This document shows positions 39,386 through 50,500 of a DNA stretch of 64,000 nt, one piece after another (positions within the stretch are counted from its first letter, which is position 1; every line of letters starts with the position of its first letter). Both the position numbers and the translations under genes were made by a program. Below the pieces are notes generated by a model that did not search any database, had not been told where the DNA came from, and saw only the letters and a program-made list of their open reading frames with translations. This stretch comes from Nemertoderma westbladi (Eukaryota > Xenacoelomorpha > Nemertodermatida > Nemertodermatidae): NCBI GenBank assembly GCA_032718475.1, contig JAUCBJ010003834.1, positions 1 through 64,000 on the forward strand, written 5' to 3'.

Positions 39386-41295
39386 TAATTGAAGAGATAC
39401 GCCTATTCCTACTATCGGAAGAGACGGTAACAATACCTGCAATATCCTACTGTAAAGTTTGTAAATCAAATCATAAATCCGACCTTCTCACCAAAACAGT
39501 AAACCCTAAGTAAGCGAATATATTGCAGTATCGATCTCTTATAACCGGTGAGGCAGAAAACAGTCTACGAGCAGACAAACTTCGGTAAAACAAATCCCGC
39601 GCAGCGAATCCTAAAATCAGGCTGACTCACTGACGGACTAAGGGGCTCGTATACTTTGCCGCGGTGTGATTTATATGGTTGGGCGAAGGGACGCTAGCTA
39701 GGTACAGAGCAGATTTGGAGATGTCTAACTAGCGGGCAAAGCACAGTACGGACTAAGTTAATTTTATATATTTCGAGGTGTAAATAATTTCTAACGCGTG
39801 TGTGTTAATTCTGGACGGTCAAAAACAGTTTTGCTCCTTCACATATATAATTACTGGGTACGGTGTGCATTTTACGAATATTCTAATTTTATAACTTGTA
39901 GGTCCAATACTCACGAATGGTAAGGTTCCTTCCCCTCTTGCGTATTTCCAGGACTCAAATTCAGGCATAAGGTTAATACTACGCCCAGAATTCGGCAATT
40001 TTAGGTACCAGGTCCCTGATACTAAGAAGAGATGTGTTAGTTTACTACTGTAGGCGTACGGGTACTAATAGCTATCCTGGCTCCTATCTAGAATTTTAAT
40101 CACCCAGGTAGTCCGGGTAACTTCCTATTAGGGCGTTGGCGGGGACACGGTAGATGTTAGTATCCCTAATAGCCTCAATTTATTTGCGCCTAGCGTAAAC
40201 TGCCCTACCGCCTGAACGGTACAATCCCAATTCAGGTGAAAACACAGCAACCCCTTAGCCTACAAGTTCTGATGTAATGGACACTGTCGTACTGCAAATA
40301 GTCGCGCACACACCTGTACTTAGCAAGAGTTAAGCGTACAGTTTGCTGCACCCTAACCAATGTGTATGCCTTGTACCGGTGTGCCTACGTCCTATCTGCG
40401 TACTAGTATCTGCTTATGCTCTCCCTCTCCCCCGTAGGAATGTGAAGGTCTACTGTGGGTTTTCCTGAATCAAGACAGTACAGTCCCTATGATGTAATTT
40501 TGGGCTTACAGCGTGTCACTACGTCTACCTTTTGATCTTTGGTCTTACACTTAGGTAGCAAGGATCGAACGCTGTCTAACCTTTCAGGCGATGGGCGAAT
40601 AACTTTAAATGGTATTGCGGGTTGTCTCTCGTCTACATTCCTGTGATGTTCCCGTTCATTGCTGCGGCCCGATCTCTAGCCGGCCATCCTGTCCCTGAGT
40701 TTGTTCACCGTAGTGAATCCATGGTAAAACAGGTAGAAAGCTGAGAGAATATTCTGACTTTATTACAGAAGATACAATTATAATACAATGTAATCTGAGA
40801 ATAAACTAAGCACGACAGAATAATAATGTGAATATAATCTGTGAAGTAGAGTGAATAACTAATGAACGAATCGCACCTTTATATACTAAATTTGTGCCGC
40901 AATCAATCGAGAAAATTCTCGATTGTTCTATGGGTTCTAACAAGGTTTTAAAGATAGCTTATTGGTCCAGCTAATATATAACTTGCACGACATTGGTTAC
41001 AATCAAATAACTACGGCCTTATTGGTACAGACAAATGCAATTAATTTGTAGCGGTTAATTTAAATGAGTTGAAATTCTGCACAAAAAATAATTCGCACTT
41101 ACTAGGATTCGAACTCGATACCTACTACACATATAATTTCCAACGCTCTACCAACTGAGCTACTGAACCACTTGACCGATAGATACACAATAGATAGAAC
41201 CAATACTAATGAGAACTCAAAGCAATCTTTACAAAGTTAATTCGAATAAAATAAAATTTTGAAAATCCACGGCATTCAGGGAATATAATTCTATA
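39386..41295 (-). repeat. Inner BEL element, 3' LTR
   Basis: About 1,910 bp, nearly identical to 54,056-55,965. In plus orientation it begins TAATTGAAGAG and ends AATTCTATA. On the element strand the preceding bases (ATGGAGCGG) are a weak purine-rich tract. Confidence 0.95.
41098..41172 (-). ncRNA. tRNA-like Pol III module in the inner 3' LTR
   Basis: On the element strand the LTR carries an A-box-like TAGCTCAGTTGGTAGAGC, then about 35 bases, a B-box-like GAGTTCGAATCC, and a run of six Ts after AATTAT. Acceptor, anticodon and T stems pair poorly, so it is a tRNA-derived remnant (SINE-like) and not a working tRNA. It lies about 125-200 bp inside the LTR start. Confidence 0.6.
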
Positions 41296-42174
41296 CCGCT
41301 CCATGAAAACAGGATATTATCGTGCATAAAATATACGGTTTTCACCAATAATCAATCAAACTATAGAATACTTAGGGCGTACTTACATATTTACAATTAA
41401 GTTTCAAACAATACTTCCTTTCTACGTAATGATTCGATACAAAATAATTACAAATTCAAACTTTACGTATTTAAGGCTTTACTAAGTAAGTACAATATAA
41501 ATCTAAATTAAATTCACCAATATAAATCTATTGCATCTCAATATTGCATAAATTCAAACAATTACAAATACAAATAAATGAAAACAATAAGAAAGGCTCG
41601 CAAGTCTTCCATCTACTATTGCATCTCAAATATTGCATAAATTCAAGTAATTACAAATACTTTCGTACCTAAATGTAGATTGCATAAGTTTGGAATAATT
41701 ACAAATATGAGTCTTTCTGAGCACAAAATTTTCTGTCTATAAAACTTTCTCTTTAGGTACAAATACTGCTTATAAAATATAAATTGCATAATATTCGGAA
41801 CAATATAAATTGCATAAGTTCGAAATAATCACGTAAATATAAAATATAAATTCTTACTAAATATAAATCTTACTAAATATAAGTCTTTACTTAAATATAA
41901 ATATAAACTGCATAAGTTTAGAATAATATAAACCTTTGCATCTCAAATATGAAACATAAATCTTTCAAATATAAGTTCCTTCTAAACTTTCTAAATTTCA
42001 TAAATTCGGAACAATACAAATTGCATAAGTTTGGACTCACCTCTTTGGGTAGTTTTACTAAATATGAGTCCCTTTTCAGAATACAAAACTTTCTAAATAT
42101 AAAACATATAATTCAAATAAATCACAAATCATAAGAAATGTTCACGAGTCTTACGTCCACCCTTGCCCTCCCTT
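41296..42174 (-). other. Inner element, AT-rich 3' untranslated region
   Basis: Composed of variants of short words such as ATTGCATAA-TT, AATTACAAATA and AAATATAAATC repeated irregularly. It contains one exact copy (41,591-41,610) and one weak copy (about 42,135) of the dispersed motif GAAAGGCTCGCAAGTCTTCC. Confidence 0.7.
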
Positions 42175-43984
42175 TTATCGCTTAGTTGATCGAGCCCTGC
42201 CGCGTCCTCGAAAACTGCACACAGGTGACTTTGCTCGCGATATGGGACTAATGGGGCGAGTCACTGGTTTACTTGGGACGTTGAGAGACGGTGCGGCTAT
42301 TTCCTCGCAAATTCGTCTGTTTGGCATCCCAAAACCTCGACCAATTCCTCGTGACCGATCAGTCGTCACTACAGTTGGTAGAACGTCTGGGAACGCGTGA
42401 GAAGCGGACGACGCAGACCCAAGAGTAGCTTGTGCCCCCTGTTGATCAGCTGGTGTATGTCCCGATCCTCCTACTGGTTCTCTTGGAAGTGATACCGTAT
42501 CCCGAGTAACTCGAATGGTCGGCTCAATTCCCTTGCGTTCTTCTACATTAATAATTTTCTTTAATTGTTGGCCCACTTTCTGGACCCGTATGATCCTACC
42601 CTGCCCGTCCTCCCGAGGGTGACGTGCAGACGGCGCAACCGGAGTGGCTGGTATATTTGTCGCCTCTAGGACCTCTTCTTCCTCGAATACGCTCGCTCGT
42701 ATACGTTTGTGGTAAAACGCGGCTCGGTACGCCCATGCGACGGTTAACCAAGCTCCCTTGTTCCGCTTTTCAGTTCGGAAACGATCGAATTCACCATACG
42801 TAATCCGATTAACGACTTTCTGAAAATTCCACGTGTTTTGTTATCCGGGTGAATCTGTAGTAGATACTCGCGCACCACTCGGAATCCGCTGTCGTGGGGC
42901 AAAATATCGACAACCTCGATAAGTTCGTCATATTGAGGCATAGCGGAGATGTATCCTTCCGACATCATCGTCTGGGGATTTACCGCCCAAAATCCGAGAT
43001 GCGCTCTCATCGGAAACCGTCTTCTCTGTGCCGATACATGTTCGTCGGCTAAATCTTCCCACTCATCAAATAACTTCCTCACGAGTTTAACAGATTCGTG
43101 TTCATAAGGTATGTCTCTCAGTTGGCATTCAGATGCTCGATGTCCCTTTATATTGCAGTAAGTACATTGAGCCATAAATCTCCAGCAAGTATAAAAGGTA
43201 TGAGACCCTTGATCCCCACACCATCCACAGATTAGCTGAGACGTAGTAATGTGCTTTCCACTGCACTTTGCCATATGATGTCCAGCGACGCCACATTTAC
43301 TACACATCGTATTAGCAGGGTACCACACTCGTTCGTATATAAGATCTCCAATCGGTCGAGCGCTTCCTCCCATACTATAATCGTAATCATCTGGGTCTAT
43401 GGGTTGGTAGGTTTCTGAAGGTTGTATACAAACTATAGCATCTGTTGCTTCAAGTTGTCGAATCTCCGTCTGAGATTTCTTCGGGAGGTTCCTTTCTATC
43501 TCAAGAAGTTCCTCTAAAGGATCGCCGGCGATCGTAGTAGTTACTTCGAATTCATCACCAAGGTGACCGATAGGCGCGCGCGTCTGCCGTGATTCATCCA
43601 TAATCTCCACGATACGTTCTCCTTCATAGGGTAACAATGTAAACATAGATGGTCTTTCGATAAGAGATCCCGCACAGCGAAGATACACGTCTCGAAATAT
43701 ACTAAATCCTGCTCGAGTAAAGGCATTGCTGTCTTTGCGAGCTTCGCTGTACTTTCCGATAATTCTTTTATACCAAATATAGTGTAATCCTTGGCTCCAA
43801 ATCTTTCGAATGGCGCTGCTGCCTCCTCTTGGATATCATATCCCCATCTCGGCTCTCCTTGTATCCCTTTCTCCATAATTAGGGGTGTAGTTACATAATC
43901 ATTACTACTAGAGGGAATACAACAGAGTTTGTGGTTAGTTGTGAGGAGACGTGAGAGTTTCGTCTGCCTTTTGGGCTTCGACAA
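42175..43984 (-). pseudogene. Inner BEL extra ORF with three zinc knuckles
   Basis: Three overlapping minus frames (43,984-43,541; 43,688-42,744; and from about 42,750 to 42,175) look like one ORF of about 600 codons with frame changes near 43,690 and 42,750. The middle frame has three knuckles (CSKCGVAGHHMAKC, CGWCGDQGSHTFYTC, CTYCNIKGHRASEC), then LFDEWEDLADEH and LGFWAVNPQTMM. This order matches the outer element's extra ORF, where three knuckles precede FEEWADV and WGFFLINQETHM. The tail is Pro/Ser/Arg-rich with SFRGRGRARSTKR at the end. No exonuclease-like part is recognisable here. Function unknown; RNA binding is likely from the knuckles. Confidence 0.65.
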
Positions 43985-44539
43985 CGCTCTAACCTCCTAC
44001 CCATAGCCTAAGATCTAAGGTTTCTTTAATGACACGCTGCTTCTTATCTAAAATTTTTTGCCGAAATAAAAAACGAATTTGGGCTAAACTGGCTGTGAGT
44101 CTAAAATACTCACTTTTTGATCCCAAACTATTATCAGAAAATAAGCAGTCAAGAATTAGTAATAAATATAGGGGATTCTATTTATTGACGTAACTTATTG
44201 AAACAAGACCGTGTAAAATTTAATTAAAATTTTAAGAAAGGCTCGCAAGTCTTCCTCTCTTGTTTCTCTAATTTTAAGTTCCACCCGACTGTACCCTGAA
44301 ATCTATTCACTGGAGAAAATTTTAAAAATTTTTCAAATCCAAATGGATTGTCTAAAATTTTGAAAATGTCTCAATATTGTGAGTTCCAAGTAGAATTCCA
44401 TTTCTTATACCTACAAATCCCGCTCCTATGTGACACATAAGGGTACTACCCTCAATGTTCACATATAAAGACAATGGAATTCTACCGCTGTCCTTACTAC
44501 GGTGTACAGGTACGTGGAAATCTATTTGTAAACTCCTAA
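43985..44539 (-). other. Inner element, spacer between gag-pol and extra ORF
   Basis: Non-coding and AT-rich. It holds an exact copy of the dispersed motif at 44,236-44,255, whose match to the coding copy at 46,752 extends to 27 bases. Confidence 0.65.
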
Positions 44540-47500
44540 TTATTTACTAGTATTAGGTGGAGATTTGTAATCTCCAGACTCGTTACGAGTCTCTTCAAGA
44601 AGTACGAGACGTTGAGTCGGTCTGTCTACTGTACGACCGTCAATTGTCCGTACTGTTACAGTTCTTGTCACTCCATCCATAGATGGATGTGTGGCTAAAA
44701 TGACACCTGTTATCCAGAAGCGTCTTTTTAGATTCACTTCTGCCAACAGCACGTGATCTCCCGGCTTTAATGCGCGGGTGTTATTATACCAGTTTGTTCT
44801 GGCAGAAATAGAGGGCAAATAATGGTTTTGCCATATTTCCCAGAATTTGTTAGCTAGTAGTTGCGTGATTTTCCACGCTTTTCTACCGTAGCTGTCGCTT
44901 TCTATTGGAATAGAAATCGGCGTTAAAGTGGTCGGTGCCTGCATTAGCAGGTGTGCTGGTGTCAAAGCGAATTGAGATTGTTTGTCATCGGGTACTAATA
45001 CTATTGGTCTAGTATTTAGTATTGCCTCGATTTCAACAAACAATGTTGTCAGTTGGTCGTCTGTTAATATGTGGTTTACTGGAATGACCTTTGCCATGGC
45101 CGTTTTGATAGATCTTATCAGTCTCTCCCAGACTCCGCCTCTCCAAGGACTATCTGGAGGATTAAACTTCCAAACAATCTTGTGAGGTTGTAGTTCGTTC
45201 GAGATTTGATCATGATCTAATTTCTTAAAGGCTCTAGCAATCTCATTCCGAGCACCAACAAAGTTTGTCCCTTGGTCTGAGTACAAGCATTTTACTAGTC
45301 CGCGTCTAGCGATAAATCGCCGCAGTGCTAGTATAAACGCGTTGGTGGAAAGATCCATCACACGTTCAATGTGAACTGCCCTACTGGACATACATGTGAA
45401 AATCAGTCCCCAGCGTTTTACTAGTATACGTCCACGTTTCGTATGTATGGGACCAAAGCAATCAATTCCCGTCTCTGTAAAAGGTGGTCTGAATGCTTGA
45501 AGTCGTGCTTGTGGTAGTTCACTCATTTCTTGGGTACCTATTCTAGAATGTACCTTTTTACAAATAATACACGTACGTGTCACTGAACTTAATGCTTTAC
45601 TGGGTCTAATTAATACAAATCTAGTACGTAAGTAGGAAAGACAGTGGTGTCTTCCAGCGTGTTTCAAATGTAAATGTGCGTCCAGTATCATTGCACGTTG
45701 TAGTTCGTGGTGTTGCGGTATTATTATTGGGTACCTAAAGTTCGTGTTAAAGTCAATGTTTTGAAGCCGAGATTTATGACAAATTAAGCCATTATAAATA
45801 ATCGGACTCCAACTCAGTATCGGTGACGACTTGATTGGTTGACCTTGATTTATAGATGTGAATTCGCGCGCGAAATATCGCAGTTGGTAATGGCGAATTA
45901 ATTTAATCTCACACCTGTCAATCTCAGCCAATGTAAGTCGACGTGTAAAGTCACGTTTGCCTTTAACGTATTGTACAAAACGTACAATCCACGCTAATTT
46001 TCGGCAAGCGTTTGTCCAAGAGTCTGTTAAGTTTACAATACGGTCGACGTAAGTATTTGTGACGTCATCAGGTAAGTCAATGGAGATTTTGGAAGGTTTT
46101 GAATTACTAGAAGGGCCCACGGGTCCGCCGGTAAGTATTCCCTTGTTGACTGTTGATCCGTCCGGGTCTACAAGTAATTTGTCCTTCTTTGTCTTCTTAC
46201 CTTGATTGTCGGTACTTTGTAAGTCGATCGCTAATGGTGGTTTGAACTCTATGGGGTCAGCAGGTTTTGGTAAGCTTATTTTCCTGCCGACATTAATCCC
46301 AGGTTTCACCATGGGTTGTAAGTTCGGTATGTCTCTTGAGCGCAAAGTAACACCTGTATTTACATTAGCGTAGGTACTACCCACATCTGTAATACATGAG
46401 GTTTCACCGTGCTTATGGTTGCTCAAGTGTGTCAAATTTGGTAGTTTGTCAATACAAGGCCGCTCCAATAGGGAAACTGCGGCTTTATTGTTAGTCAATA
46501 CATTACTAGTGTCTAGTCGACTGTCTAGTAGTGCGTCTGGCGATACGTCTGGTAACGTATCTGGTTGTTTGTCACTAGAAGGCCGCTCCAATAGGGAAAC
46601 TGCGGCTTTACTGTTTGTCAGTGTGTTACTAACGTCTGGTGGAACATTTTGTGATATGTCTGGCAAAACGTCTGGTTGACCGTCTAGTAACGTGTCTGGT
46701 TGACCGTCTGGTAACGTGTCTGGTTGACCGTCTGGCGATATGTCTGGTGTAGAAAGGCTCGCAAGTCTTCCTCTCTTGACCTTTGAAGTTATATCCTTCC
46801 ATTTCGCCTTCGGTTTTTTCTTGAGTTTTGCCGCCGTCGTCTTTTTCTTTGTCTTCCCCTTTTTTGGTTTCTTGATTTCGGCGTCCTTAGGAATGGTGTT
46901 GGACTTGTTGTCGTATAACGGAGGCCAATCTTGTGTCGATTTCTGCAAGAACTGGGGTCCGTGTTGCCAAAACTCTTTGTTCTCCGGTTTACAGAATTCC
47001 TCAGGCATCATTCCTCGCGACGCAATATCAGCTGGGTTTTGTGGTCCTGGACAATGTCGCCAATCCTCTTTTATCGAACGGTCTAGAATCTCCGCGCGAC
47101 GGTTAGCTACGAATGTCTTGAATTCGAGTGTGTCGTTGTTTATGTAAAATAAAACTAACGTCGCGTCAGTCCAATAAAATATCTGTAAACTCGACTGTAG
47201 TTCTGTCTGTATGAGGTTCACGATGGTGGTTGACAGGGTCGCGGCTTGTAGCTCGGCTCGTGGTGTCGTCATATACTTAGTAGGCATGGTCTTAGCCTTG
47301 GAAGTAATGAGCGAAACATCGAACTCGTCTGATTCTACTTGTCTGCGCAAATACGCTGCCACACCAAAACCGTTGTCACTGGCGTCAGAAAAACAGTGTA
47401 GTTCCAGGTTGTCAGGAAATGTACTTTGTAATGGAAAGTAAACCCTGGGTATGAAATAATCCTCTAGCGAAGACAATTCCGCCTCCCAGGTCTTCCATAA

Positions 47501-50500
47501 GTCCACTTGGTCTGATGAGATCGGCTCGTCCCACGTTAGTCCATCCTTCCATATACTGCGCATATAAATGCGGGCTTGCAGTATCACTGGACTGATGAAT
47601 CCTAACGGGTCGAACAATCGGCTCAACTTTGACAAGCATGATCTCTTGGTCAGTGTGTTTCCTTGACTGTCCAGTCTCACCTTCACTCGAAAGTTGTCTG
47701 TGTTTGGGTCCCAAAAGAGCCCCAACACCTTAGTCGTCGGTAGTGGTTCGAACTCTAGGTCTATGTCACCACCTCCACGCTCAGTAGTTCCGAATGAGTC
47801 AACTAATTCGGCACTGTTTGAGGCGAATTTGGTGAGGTTAAAACCTCCGCCCGCCAAGCAGTCCCGTAATTGATGTGCTACTGTTGTAGCACGTTCTACT
47901 GTGTCGCAACTTTGTAAACCGTCATCAACGTAAAAGTCACGTTCTACAATTCTAATTATCTCTGGGTCATACAGATGTTTCTGATCTCTAGCGGCTTGCT
48001 TCAAGGCGTACATCGTACAATTTGGGCTGTCTCTGGCACCGAAAACGCGAACTTGCATTTGGTAAGTCGCTGGTGGTAGACTTAAGTCCCCTTCCGGATA
48101 CCAGAGAAACCGCAAACTGTCTCTGTCTCGCTCTAACGCTTTTACTTGGTGAAACATCGCTTCAACGTCGCAAGTAAAGGCTACTTGACGCTGACGGAAG
48201 CGCATAATCACCCCCATAAGATAATTATTCATGTTCGGTCCATCCATCAATTCACTATTGAGGGACATTCCCTCAAACAGAGCCGCACAGTCATTGACTA
48301 CGCGTACTTTATCTGGTTTGTCGGGATGTCTCACATAGTGATGTGGCAGGTAGTATGTCTGGTCGGTCACTCGCTCCGGGTTAGTCATTCGGATAGCGTA
48401 TCCTTCAGTCAAATACGTCTCCATCTGAGTGTTGTACTGCAGATGGGCTTTCTCGTCCTTTAATAGACGTTGTCGTATTGAGTGTAGACGTCTCAAAGCC
48501 AGTGGGTAGTTATTTATAAGTTTAGGACTTTGGCTACGCCATAACATCCCCACCTCGTAATGTCCGTCCTCCGTCTGTCGGATAGTATCTTCCATGATCT
48601 TTAGGGATTGTTTCTCCTGTTCCGACATACAAGGTTCGTAGCTACCAGGTTCAGCTGTATCTTGTTCTAACCACCTGATAGTCTTCTCCGTTAATTCTTT
48701 GTCCAAGGCGGCTTGTTCCAACTGATGAATTTTCAACGCGTCATCGTCGATATCGGCGGGCACTGTTGAGGTTATTGGGGTAGGTAGACTCGCAAGCCTA
48801 TCATCTGTCGTCGATGGAATCTCTAGCTGATTCGTCTTCTCCCCAAGTTCTAAACTCACCTGGTGGGTTAGCTGCTCCTTGTGACTTATCATACTAGTTA
48901 CACGTCTGTCATGTTTTGTCGACTGTAGTGTAGTATGGTTCACGTCGTGTGAAAAGGAATGAATTGAATTTGTAGTTAATAAACTACATGTACTCTGTAC
49001 ATCGTCTTCCTCGTCACTTACGTCTAATGTGCGCACAGGCGCTCGAGTATACCACCCTATCGGCGTTCTGCAGGCGTATGCGTTTCCTGCTACAACTGCC
49101 GATGGTCTGGTTTCCCACACCTGATGTAGGTTGAATTGGTCCGTCCCGATCAGCATTGCTACCGATCTATAATTGACAGGACATTTGGGTACACCAAGGT
49201 GTCTGAAATACTTACAGTCCTCCAGAGATTGTTCCGGCACTGGACCTAGTAGGTTACTAAAGTCCTTCGTGGCCGCAAAGGTTAAATCTCTAAAAGGTAA
49301 CAAAGACCTCTCCCTCTCGCTGTGTTGCGATTTTGGAAGAAGAGAGTCTAAGTCCAACTTAACTCGTGTCACTGGTATTGCACGCTGGCCGTGCATACTA
49401 CTTACTGTATAACTGACGTGTTTACCTTGTTTTAGATCCGTCACGACGTCAGCTATCTTTTCGTCCACGTAGCTATGGGATGAGGCTGAATCTAGAATCG
49501 CATAGATCCTCTTGCTCCCCTTTGTGCCAGTAACCTTGATCGGGATTACACTGAATCCCTTCAGTTGGTCAGTGGTTAGAAGCGCGATCGACGGTTGTTC
49601 GTCTCCATTGGAATATACATCGTCGTCTTCTGATTCTTCGTCCGACGATCCGGATTGTTCTGAGAAGCAATCCTCAATATGGGTCACGAAGGTTGGAGTC
49701 GTTTTCGATTCTCGTTTTCGGTAAGCCGCATCACATCTCGCTGCTGCTTCCGGGTGTTCCCTGGCGAAACGTTTCGTCGGCGTGTGGCTGTCTGTGTGGA
49801 GCAGACCGTCGTGGTTGCGTCCACAGGATGGACAAGTGTCGGTATTTGGGCAATCCTTACGGACGTGTCCGTGTCGCGTACACCGCCAACAAGAGTCCAG
49901 TGGCCGTATCTGCAGCCGTCGTTCTTCCGAGTTCAACTCGCGAAATTGTCGACAACCTCGTAACTTGTGACCAATATACCGCTTACCTAGATGTTCGCAG
50001 TATTGGCAGCCGTTGAAGTCGGTGCTGAGTTGCTGTCTCGTCTGTTTCGTCCCAATGGGCGCAGATACTCTATTACCGTCTGAGAATTGTCGTGATTCCG
50101 TCGGTGTGGCGTAAGTGGCCGTCTTTGTGGATGTTGTCTGGGGTTTTTGTCGGTTGGAGGATGGCAGTGTGATCCCTTCTGCCACGATGTGCTGGTCGGT
50201 ATAGTTAGATCGAGTTTCTACTACCGCCTCCCTGGATATTAAAAGGTACACATCTTCTAATTTTAAGAATCCTCCCCGCTCCTCTCGCTGGTATTCGACC
50301 TTCCTCCACTCCCGACGGAGTCGATGGTGGAGTCGTCCTATTATCTTTAATAGAACTGTAGGGGTATTCCCGTAATCAAGTTGTCCAATTGATCTTAAGG
50401 TAGTGATAGCGTTCTTAATCTCGTCAGCCAGTTTTAGTAAGTCGACGGGTTTAGTGATAGCCCCTCCCTTACAGAGTTCCTCTATTACTGACCTGGCCAT

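Noticed and set aside
41098-41172. Functional tRNA gene
   Set aside because: A and B boxes are recognisable but acceptor, anticodon and T stems do not pair; better read as a tRNA-derived remnant in the LTR.
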